Source of the DNA: an uncultured bacterium | GTDB taxonomy: Bacteria > Bipolaricaulota > Bipolaricaulia > UBA7950 > UBA9294 | Assembly (NCBI GenBank): GCA_903857865.1 | Contig: CAIOGO010000022.1 | Span: forward strand, 1 to 59,175 | Direction of reading: 5' to 3' | Length of the DNA: 59,175 nt | Part shown: positions 52,145-59,175 of the stretch, piece by piece | Position numbering within the stretch: position 1 is the first letter of the stretch | Layout: each line of letters opens with the position of its first letter | Translations under genes and position numbers: made by a program | Notes under the pieces: model-generated | Database searches by the model: none | Seen by the model: only the letters and a program-made list of their open reading frames with translations | Told to the model about the DNA's origin: nothing

Positions 52145-54769
52145 CTACGCTCCGAGCGAATCGAGGTTCGCCTGGAGTCGGTCGCGCTTGCGTTGGAACT
52201 CCTCTTGCTTGCCGCGCTCCTTCTCGACGACGGCTTCCGGCGCGCGGCCAAGGAACTGGGCGTTTGCCAACTTCACTTCCACCTCGGCGAGATCTGCCTG
52301 GGTCGAAGACAGTTCGCTGCGAAGCCGCGCGACCTCGGAGTCGAGGTCAATGAGGCCAGCCAGGGGCACGTAGATCTCGGCATCGGTGAGAACGATGCGC
52401 GCGGACCCGCTAGGGGCCGACACATCAGGGGAGACGGTCCATTCGGCCGGGCCGGTCATCCCAGTGCACGTCTCGAGTCTGTCGACCAAACGTCCAGTAG
52501 GGCCTTGAGGATCCGCTTTGACGAGAACCGACAGCTTGGCCGTGGACGGAACATTCCACTCGGCACGAACGGATCGGATCCCGCCAATGACGCTTTGGAG
52601 CGTACCCATATCCCTTTCCGCGTCCGCATCGCGCGGCCCGGCTACCGGGAACGGGGCAATGCACACCGATGCAGGTCGATTGCCGAGAGCTTGCCAGATC
52701 TCCTCGGTGATGAACGGGGCGAAGGGGTGGAGGAGCTTCGTCGTCTCGCTCAGGACGTGGCAGAGGACTCCGCGGGCTGCGTCGTCGCCGACGGCGAGGC
52801 GGGGCTTCACCATCTCGAGGTACCAGTCGCAGGCGTCGTGCCACGTGAAGTCGTAGAGAGCTTCGGCGGCGAGGTGGAAGCTGTACTCGTCGAGGTGACG
52901 GGTCACCGTCTGAATCGTGTCCGAAAGCCGCGATAGGATGTAGCGATCCTCCAACTCCACGACGCGCGTTGGGAGCGGCGGCCGCTCGTCGTCGAGGTTC
53001 ATGAGCACGAACCTCGCCATGTTCCACAGCTTGTTGAGGAAGTTGCGGCCCTCGGCGAGATCCGACCACGGCATCCGCACGGAGCGCCCCTTGCCCGTCG
53101 TGTGAGCCATCGCCAGCCGTAGGGCGTCGGCGCCGTACTCGCCGATGAGGTCGATGGGGTCGACGCTGTTCCCCTTCGACTTCGACATCTTCTGCCCGTT
53201 GTCGTCGACGACGAGGGGCGTGATGTACACGGTTCGGAACGGCACGTCGCCCATGAAATGGAGTGATGCCATGACCATGCGCGACACCCAGAAGAAGAGG
53301 ATGTCGAACCCCGTCAGTAGGAACGACGTCGGAAAGAAAGTTGCCAGGTCTTCGGTCTTCTCGGGCCATCCCATCACGGAGAACGGCCAGAGCCATGAGG
53401 AGAACCACGTGTCGAGCACGTCCTCGTCCTGCCGGAGATCCGCATCCTTGCCGTAATGGGCGCGCGCCGCAGCGACCGCTTCCTCTTCCGAGCGAGCCAC
53501 GAACTCGTGCTCGTCAGGGCCGTACCACACCGGGATCCGGTGTCCCCACCACAGCTGGCGCGAGATGCACCAGTCGCGGATGTTCTCTAGCCAATCGTTG
53601 TAGAGCTTCGTCCACCGCTCCGGCACGAACTGGATGCGGCCGTCCTTCACAGCTTGGAGCGCTTCTCGCGCCAACGGCTCCATACGTACGAACCACTGTG
53701 TCGACAGGAGAGGCTCGACGAGCGTGTCGCAGCGATCGCAGTGTCCCACTGCATGTCCGTACGGGACGACCCTCTCGAGGAGTCCTTCCGCCTCGAGCCG
53801 ATCAACGACGGCCTTCCGCGCCGCGTCGCGCCCGAGGCCCTGGAACGGTCCCGCGTTCGCGTTGAGCGTGCCGTCGGGGCTCAAGATGTTGATTGAGTCC
53901 AGCTTGTGGGTCTTGCCGATCTCGAAGTCCACCGGGTCGTGCGCCGGCGTCACCTTGAGCGCTCCAGTCCCGAACGCCGGGTCCACGGACTCGGTCGCCA
54001 CGATGGGCAGCCGCCGGCCGAGAAGCGGCAGGATGGCGGCCGTGCCGATCAGGTGAGCAAAGCGCTCGTCGTCGGGATGGACGGCGATCGCCGTGTCTCC
54101 GAGCATTGTCTCCGGCCGCGTCGTGGCGATCGTCAACGTGCCGCCGCTCTCTAGAGGGTAGCGAATGTAGTAGAGAGCGCCTTGCACGTCGCGATGATCG
54201 ACCTCGAGGTCCGACAAGGCCGTGCTGCAGCGCGGGCACCAGTTAGTCAGGTACTCGCCGCGGTAGATGAGGCCTTCGTTGTAGAGCTGTACGAACACCT
54301 CGCGAACGGCCGCGGAAAGGCCTTCATCGAGCGTGAATCGCAGGCGAGACCAGTCGCATGAGCAGCCGAGGGCCTTCAACTGTTCGATGATCTCCGAGCC
54401 GTACTTCGCCTTCCAGTCCCAAACGCGTTCGACGAACGCTTCGCGCCCGAGTTCGTGCCGATTCGTGCCCTCGCGTGCGAGCATCTTCTCCACGACGTTC
54501 TGCGTTGCGATCCCAGCGTGGTCCGTCCCGGGAAACCAGCACGCCGCGTTGCCCTTCATGCGGTGATAGCGGATGACGACGTCCTGGAGCGTGTTGTTCA
54601 GCGCATGCCCCATGTGCAAGCGTCCGGTGATGTTCGGCGGCGGGATCACGATCGAGAATGGAGCCTTGCCAACGACGCCGGCCGGTACGCGGAAGTAGTC
54701 GCCCTCTTCCCAGAGGCGGTAGCTCCTCGCCTCGACGTCTGCCGGTTGATAGCGCTTGGACAGTTCCAT
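52145..54769 (-). CDS. valS: Valyl-tRNA synthetase
   Basis: 874 residues from ATG 54769 (GGAGGTG upstream). HIGH-type motif RLHMGHALNNTLQDVV, GTDHAGIATQNVVEK, editing-domain TTRPETMLGDTAIAVHPDD, KMSKSKGNSVDPIDLIGEYG, ARFVLMNLD, and a C-terminal coiled-coil arm (LRSELSSTQADLAEVEVKLA). Complete. folC follows without a gap. Confidence 0.96.
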   Translation of the reverse strand: MELSKRYQPADVEARSYRLWEEGDYFRVPAGVVGKAPFSIVIPPPNITGRLHMGHALNNTLQDVVIRYHRMKGNAACWFPGTDHAGIATQNVVEKMLAREGTNRHELGREAFVERVWDWKAKYGSEIIEQLKALGCSCDWSRLRFTLDEGLSAAVREVFVQLYNEGLIYRGEYLTNWCPRCSTALSDLEVDHRDVQGALYYIRYPLESGGTLTIATTRPETMLGDTAIAVHPDDERFAHLIGTAAILPLLGRRLPIVATESVDPAFGTGALKVTPAHDPVDFEIGKTHKLDSINILSPDGTLNANAGPFQGLGRDAARKAVVDRLEAEGLLERVVPYGHAVGHCDRCDTLVEPLLSTQWFVRMEPLAREALQAVKDGRIQFVPERWTKLYNDWLENIRDWCISRQLWWGHRIPVWYGPDEHEFVARSEEEAVAAARAHYGKDADLRQDEDVLDTWFSSWLWPFSVMGWPEKTEDLATFFPTSFLLTGFDILFFWVSRMVMASLHFMGDVPFRTVYITPLVVDDNGQKMSKSKGNSVDPIDLIGEYGADALRLAMAHTTGKGRSVRMPWSDLAEGRNFLNKLWNMARFVLMNLDDERPPLPTRVVELEDRYILSRLSDTIQTVTRHLDEYSFHLAAEALYDFTWHDACDWYLEMVKPRLAVGDDAARGVLCHVLSETTKLLHPFAPFITEEIWQALGNRPASVCIAPFPVAGPRDADAERDMGTLQSVIGGIRSVRAEWNVPSTAKLSVLVKADPQGPTGRLVDRLETCTGMTGPAEWTVSPDVSAPSGSARIVLTDAEIYVPLAGLIDLDSEVARLRSELSSTQADLAEVEVKLANAQFLGRAPEAVVEKERGKQEEFQRKRDRLQANLDSLGA

Positions 54770-54822
54770 CTCGCACCTCCGCGGGATTGACGCTCAACGG
54801 ATGAACGCGGACCCTGCTCCGC

Positions 54823-55272
54823 CTACGTCCACTTTCGCAGGGCGATCTCGTAGTCGTGGAGCTCCTCGGGAGCGAAGAACAGCGCTACCTCGCGCTGCGC
54901 TGAGGCCAGTGAGTCTGAGCCGTGCACAAGGTTCATGGTCAGATTGAGCCCGAAGTCGCCGCGAATGGTCCCGGATCCCGCCTTCTGCGGATTCGTGACG
55001 CCCATCAGGTTGCGGACGACCTCCACCGCGTTGTCCCCTTCCACGGCGAGCGCGACGATCGGGGACGCCGTGATGAATGCCAGCAGATCGGCGTAGAACG
55101 GCTTCTCCACGTGCTCCGCATAGTGCCTGCCCGCGAGGCTCTCGTCGACCCGGAGCATCTTCATCCCCACGAGCTTCAGGCCCTTCTCCTCAAAGCGGGA
55201 GACGACGCGCCCGACGAGGCCCCGCTGAACGGTGTCGGGCTTGCACAACACCAGCGTTCGCTGCATCGACAT
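54823..55272 (-). CDS. ndk: Nucleoside diphosphate kinase
   Basis: 149 residues from ATG 55272 (GGAGGAACAAG upstream). RTLVLCKPDTVQRGLVGRVV, KLVGMKMLRV, catalytic His in LVHGSDSLASAQREVALFF, VRNLMGVTNP. Balances NTP pools. ndk between dprA and valS. Confidence 0.95.
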   Translation of the reverse strand: MSMQRTLVLCKPDTVQRGLVGRVVSRFEEKGLKLVGMKMLRVDESLAGRHYAEHVEKPFYADLLAFITASPIVALAVEGDNAVEVVRNLMGVTNPQKAGSGTIRGDFGLNLTMNLVHGSDSLASAQREVALFFAPEELHDYEIALRKWT

Positions 55273-55282
55273 CTTGTTCCTC

Positions 55283-56383
55283 CTACGACCTGCGGACGTA
55301 GCACCCGCCGTCGACTTCCGCGATGAGATCATCGAGTTGCAGGAGCAGTAGAACGTGCGAGGCTTCGGTAGGGGAAAGGTCCGCGCGCGCAATGATATCG
55401 TCAACGTGGACCGGATCAAGGCCGATAAGATCGTAGACACGCCGCTCCCGCGCTCCGAGAGACACCTCTTCCGGCTCCTCGAACGCCGGAGCGCGCTCGG
55501 CCATCGAACGGAGGTCGGGAAACTCCTCTAGAATGTCGTTGATCGTCTCCGCGATCTTCGCCCCTTGCCGGATCAGGTTGTTCGTCCCTGCTGAGGTCGC
55601 CGTTGTGATGTTTCCGGGAACGGCGAAAACCTCGCGCCCTTGTTCGAGAGCGAGGCGCGCGGTGATGAGGGACCCGCTGCGCAGGGGCGCTTGGACCACG
55701 ACGACGCCGCGACAGAGGCCGGAGAGGATTCGGTTTCTCTGAGGGAATGTCCACTTTGCCGGGCGTGTGCCGAGGGGATACTCGCTCATCGCGGTACCCT
55801 CGACGGCGATGCGCTCGAACAACGGCTGGTTCGTCTTTGGATAGGGGTAGTCGAGCCCGCAACCGAGCACGGCCACGGTGTGCCCCCCCACGTCGAGCGC
55901 ACCCTGATGGGCGGCGGCATCAATGCCGGCTGCCAGGCCGCTCACGATGAGGATCCCCTTCAGCGCTAGCTGGCTCGCGAACCGCGCCGCGACGAGCTTC
56001 CCGTACTGCGTCCCGCGACGCGTGCCGACGATGCCGATCGTGCACGAGGTGTCCACGGGGAGCTTGCCGCGGACGTACAACGCGAACGGGGGATCGTCAA
56101 TCTCGCGCAGGAGAGCCGGGTACTCGGGATCGACGAGCGTGACCAGATGAATCCCCGCCCGTTCTGTCTTCTCCAGCTCTTCGTCGATCGCCGCGTCGCT
56201 GCGCGCCGAGCCAATGGCCTCCCCCAGCATGGATGACCCGAACACGGAGGAGAGCCGGCTTGCCGGGGCTTCCCACACAGCGCGGAACGAGTCGAAGTGC
56301 GCGAGCAACAGCTTCGCTCGCTTCGGCGTAAGCTGCGGAATCCGATTGAGCCCTATCAGGCACTCTCTGTCCGTGCGCGTCAT
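55283..56383 (-). CDS. dprA: DNA processing protein DprA
   Basis: 366 residues. Helical N-terminus; Rossmann core GIVGTRRGTQYGKLVAARFA, ILIVSGLAAGIDAAAHQGAL, WTFPQRNRILSGLCRGVVVV, EVFAVPGNI; C-terminal winged helix from about residue 300 (LIGLDPVHVDDIIARADLSP). Loads RecA on incoming DNA in transformation. The first 287 bases lie within the still-open comEC frame. Confidence 0.94.
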   Translation of the reverse strand: MTRTDRECLIGLNRIPQLTPKRAKLLLAHFDSFRAVWEAPASRLSSVFGSSMLGEAIGSARSDAAIDEELEKTERAGIHLVTLVDPEYPALLREIDDPPFALYVRGKLPVDTSCTIGIVGTRRGTQYGKLVAARFASQLALKGILIVSGLAAGIDAAAHQGALDVGGHTVAVLGCGLDYPYPKTNQPLFERIAVEGTAMSEYPLGTRPAKWTFPQRNRILSGLCRGVVVVQAPLRSGSLITARLALEQGREVFAVPGNITTATSAGTNNLIRQGAKIAETINDILEEFPDLRSMAERAPAFEEPEEVSLGARERRVYDLIGLDPVHVDDIIARADLSPTEASHVLLLLQLDDLIAEVDGGCYVRRS

Positions 56384-57971
56384 CGTGTAGCAGACTAGGA
56401 TCTAGTCCCCCTCCGGTCAACACCGTCGGTCGATTGTCCGTGATGGTTGGGTCGACCGCCATCGCGAGTCCGGCTCGGCACTCCGCGATCGCGAGCCGAG
56501 GGGCCTGAGCCACGACCTTGCGCGCGAAGTAGAGGAGAACGACGAGGCCGGCGAGCCACAACCCTACTCGTTCGTCGCTGGGGACAGCGCTTCCGGGAAG
56601 GCGTGCGGCTGCGATGACGACGCCCTCGAAGAGTCGGAGCGTGAGTCCGAACGCCTGCGCCGCGGCAGCCGCAACCGGACCCCATGCGGAGCAAGCGATG
56701 GCCACGACCCCGGCCCAGAGGGCCACGGTCGACAGCGGGATGGCGAGAATGCCGGTCACGGCGGTCCACATCTGGAGCTTCTCGAACTGGAGAGCGAGGA
56801 TGGGCGCCGCTCCCGCCTGAGCCGCCAGCGAGACGAAGAGGAGAGAGGTGGCGAAGCGCGCCGTCGCCGCCAGGAAGCGCGGGAGGCGCGCAAAGGCCGG
56901 CCAACCTCGGCGTGGGGCGAACGCAAGGAGGCCCGCCGTCGCCGCAACGCTGAGTTGGAAGCCCACGTCGAACAGGCACGCTGGCTGTGCCAGGAGGAGG
57001 GCGCAGGACGCCGCGGCGAGCGCGTTCATCGGACGAATCGACGCTCGCAGGATAAGTCCAAGGTCGGCGAGCACGCTGCCGGCGGCGACGAAGAGGAAGA
57101 GCAACGCCGATCGCAGGAAGCTGATCCAGGGGCCGATGATCCACACCGCGGCGAGGACGACGAGGACGACGACGAGGTAGGCGACTGCCGGGCGCACGTG
57201 GAGAGCTCGAAGCACCAGCCACACCCCAGCGAGAAGGACGGCGAGATGCATGCCGGACACGGCGAGAATGTGCATCAGGCCGGTGCGCGCGAAGGCCTCC
57301 TCCGTCTCGTCGGACAGTGCGAAGCGGTCGCCGAAGATGTAGCTCTGCGCGAGGGCGAACTCCTCCGGCGCCAGTCTCTGTTCCAGAGAGTGCAGAAACG
57401 TTTGTCGCAGGCGGTCGCCCCATCGCAGAATCCCGTTCTCGTACCCCAGCCTCGTGAGCCCCGCCGACTCAACCCACATCGTGGCGAAGATGCCCTGCCG
57501 CTCGAGGTACTCCGCGTAGTCGAATCCATCGAACGTGCCCGGCCGTTCGGCCCGCCCGGTGAGTCGGACGCGGTCGCCGTAGTGCACGGTGCCCGCCGCG
57601 GCCGGCGAGCAGTACCACGTGGCGAGGATCCGCTTCGGCAGTTCGTCCGGCTTGACCACGAAGCGTATGCGGCCGCCCCCCAGGCTTGGATAGGAGACGA
57701 TGGTCCCGGTCACCTCGGAGATTCGTGGTGCGCGGAGCGCGAGCCACTCTGGAATGTCAGGTTCAGCAGCGCCGCGGAGGAGTCCGAGGATGGCGATGCA
57801 ACCAAGAAGGATCGCGCGTCGCGCGGTCGTGCGGCGGAGCGCAACCGCCAGGACGAGGCACGCGGCACCGGCTCCCAGCCACAGCGCAGGAACGAATGGG
57901 GGTGCCAATCTGGACGCGGCCACGATGCCGGCAGCCAGTGCGAAGAGGATTCCGACCATGGGATATCTCAT
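56097..57971 (-). CDS. comEC: ComEC-type competence DNA channel (end uncertain)
   Basis: Start ATG 57971 (or 57983). DUF4131-like N-terminal part (IVSYPSLGGGRIRFVVKPDE, DRVRLTGRAERPGTFDGFDY), then the Competence domain: LMHILAVSGMHLAVLLAGVW and several membrane spans. There is no MBL domain. The family sequence ends near residue 530 (about 56,400). After this the frame stays open for 287 bases across the dprA start and gives a Gly/Arg/Ala-rich tail that is plainly shadow sequence of dprA. Either the overlap is real, or an indel near 56,400-56,480 hides an earlier stop. Imports single-stranded DNA, with DprA next to it. Confidence 0.8.
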   Translation of the reverse strand: MRYPMVGILFALAAGIVAASRLAPPFVPALWLGAGAACLVLAVALRRTTARRAILLGCIAILGLLRGAAEPDIPEWLALRAPRISEVTGTIVSYPSLGGGRIRFVVKPDELPKRILATWYCSPAAAGTVHYGDRVRLTGRAERPGTFDGFDYAEYLERQGIFATMWVESAGLTRLGYENGILRWGDRLRQTFLHSLEQRLAPEEFALAQSYIFGDRFALSDETEEAFARTGLMHILAVSGMHLAVLLAGVWLVLRALHVRPAVAYLVVVLVVLAAVWIIGPWISFLRSALLFLFVAAGSVLADLGLILRASIRPMNALAAASCALLLAQPACLFDVGFQLSVAATAGLLAFAPRRGWPAFARLPRFLAATARFATSLLFVSLAAQAGAAPILALQFEKLQMWTAVTGILAIPLSTVALWAGVVAIACSAWGPVAAAAAQAFGLTLRLFEGVVIAAARLPGSAVPSDERVGLWLAGLVVLLYFARKVVAQAPRLAIAECRAGLAMAVDPTITDNRPTVLTGGGLDPSLLHDDAHGQRVPDRAQSDSAAYAEASEAVARALRLVPRCVGSPGKPALLRVRVIHAGGGHWLGAQRRGDRRRAGEDRTGGDSSGHARRSRVPGSPARD

Positions 57972-58002
57972 CGTCTCTTTCATGAGGATACGTCATCCGG
58001 CC

Positions 58003-58031
58003 TTGCGGATGGAAGGGCAAAGCCCTACAAT
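58003..58031 (+). promoter_or_regulatory. Predicted tmRNA promoter
   Basis: TTGCGG (58003-58008), 17-base spacer, TACAAT (58026-58031), 22 bases before the mature 5' end. Confidence 0.6.
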
Positions 58032-58052
58032 GAGCCTTGTGGTCTTTGACAT

Positions 58053-58414
<362 letters not shown>

Positions 58415-58433
58415 ACGTCCCATCCGGGAACGG

Positions 58434-58470
58434 CGGCCCTGGGCCATGCGCCAGGGCCGTTTGTCCTTCT
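58434..58470 (+). terminator. Intrinsic terminator of tmRNA
   Basis: CGGCCCTGG / CCAGGGCCG, 8-base loop, then TTTGTCCTTCT. Confidence 0.75.
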
Positions 58471-58501
58471 CGGCCCTCCCGAGCGCCCCGACAATGCCCT
58501 C

Positions 58502-59175
58502 ATGCACCGGGAGATGAGCTTGACACAGACTCAGGATTTCGACGAGATCATCAGTCGACGCGGAACTGACAGCATCAAGTGGAATCTGTACGACGAGGAC
58601 GTCCTGCCGCTGTGGATTGCGGACATGGACTTTCTCACCGCCCCGGCTGTTCGCGAGGCTCTGCATGAGCGCGTCGAGCACGGGATCTTCGGCTACGTCG
58701 CCGAGCCAACCGAACTGCGCGAAGTCCTCGTCGAACGCCTGCGACGCCTCTACGCCTGGAACGTGCAGCCCGAGGCGCTCGCCTTCCTGCCGAGCGTGGT
58801 CTGCGGCTTCAACCTCGTGCACCAGAGCGTGACGAAGCGCGGAGACGGCGTCCTCTTTCAGACACCCGCCTACTTCCCCATCCGCATTGCCCCGAAGAAC
58901 GCGCGGGCAACTGCCCAGGCGGTGCCACTCGCCCGACGCGATGACGGACGGTACGAGATCGACTTCGATGCGCTCGAAGCGGCGGTCACAAAGAAGACCC
59001 GCATGTTCATGCTCTGCAACCCGCACAACCCGGTGGGGCGTAGCTACTCGGAGCAGGAGCTCGTCGAACTCGGCGACCTCTGTGTCCGCCACCGCCTTAC
59101 CATCTGCTCGGACGAGATCCACAGCGACTTCGTCTACGATGGAGCGCGGCACGTCCCCGTCGCCTCGTTGTCGCC
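58502..59175 (+). CDS. MalY/PatB-type PLP aminotransferase (C-S lyase), truncated by window end
   Basis: About 224 residues, open at the right edge. DFDEIISRRGTDSIKWNLYD, LPLWIADMDFLTAPAVREAL, FGYVAEPTELREVLVERLRR, CNPHNPVGRSYSEQELVEL and ICSDEIHSDFVYDG are the MalY/PatB pattern (class I fold). The PLP lysine lies beyond the window. Members are cystathionine beta-lyase-like or aminotransferases; which one is not determined. ATG 58514 and TTG 58520 are also possible starts. Confidence 0.9.
   Translation, partial: MHREMSLTQTQDFDEIISRRGTDSIKWNLYDEDVLPLWIADMDFLTAPAVREALHERVEHGIFGYVAEPTELREVLVERLRRLYAWNVQPEALAFLPSVVCGFNLVHQSVTKRGDGVLFQTPAYFPIRIAPKNARATAQAVPLARRDDGRYEIDFDALEAAVTKKTRMFMLCNPHNPVGRSYSEQELVELGDLCVRHRLTICSDEIHSDFVYDGARHVPVASLS

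Noticed and set aside
51386-52936. 516-codon open frame on the plus strand
   Set aside because: Antisense of folC and valS, no start context, no motif.

Overview
High-GC bacterial chromosome (most third codon positions are G or C). Bacterial hallmarks are tmRNA, UppS/CdsA, DprA/ComEC, ScpAB, bL31 and lipobox lipoproteins. The SMC protein has an archaeal-type head and hinge, and an archaeal-style thiolase + DUF35 pair is present. Rubredoxins, a ferredoxin-thioredoxin reductase and NifS/IscU point to anaerobic or microaerobic life. Repeated secreted PKD-domain proteins and this gene mix are compatible with a deep-branching lineage such as Candidatus Bipolaricaulota, but that placement is inference.

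Layout. 1-13,260 is an accessory region: an IS end; a large GH113-like lipoprotein; a seven-PAS HD-GYP sensor broken by a 1-nt frameshift; two copies of a structured repeat with covarying hairpins; a TlpA-PKD thiol oxidoreductase; an AbiEi-like gene cut off where a REP-associated (RAYT) transposase unit with perfect 18-bp ends has inserted; and a CHAT-STAND-TPR protein, also frameshifted. 13,470-20,460 holds a redox cluster (two Trx-like domains fused to a CcdA-type channel, a glutaredoxin, an FTR-rubredoxin fusion) plus acetyltransferases, a lipoprotein and an HpnB-like glycosyltransferase. 20,785-31,997 holds a Cu+ ATPase, hpt-tsaD, rpsI-rpmE-DUF1385, a flavin disulfide reductase, an acyltransferase-like/thiolase/DUF35 operon and a PPOX-MarR operon with a palindromic operator on its -10 box. 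32,000-42,500 is looser: secreted proteins, cysK-cysE, an amidase with an atypical active site, and decayed stretches.

42,552-49,085 is a compact run: XRE regulator, short-armed smc, scpA, scpB, rubredoxin, then nifS-iscU-rrf2. A seven-gene minus-strand operon (comEC, dprA, ndk, valS, folC, uppS, cdsA) fills 49,276-57,971. It is followed by tmRNA and the start of a MalY/PatB-type aminotransferase that runs off the window.

Most notable: the covarying hairpin repeats, the FTR-rubredoxin/glutaredoxin/CcdA redox module, the short-armed archaeal-type SMC next to Fe-S genes, the thiolase lacking its nucleophilic Cys, and the tmRNA tag that seems to extend past the usual YALAA-like end.
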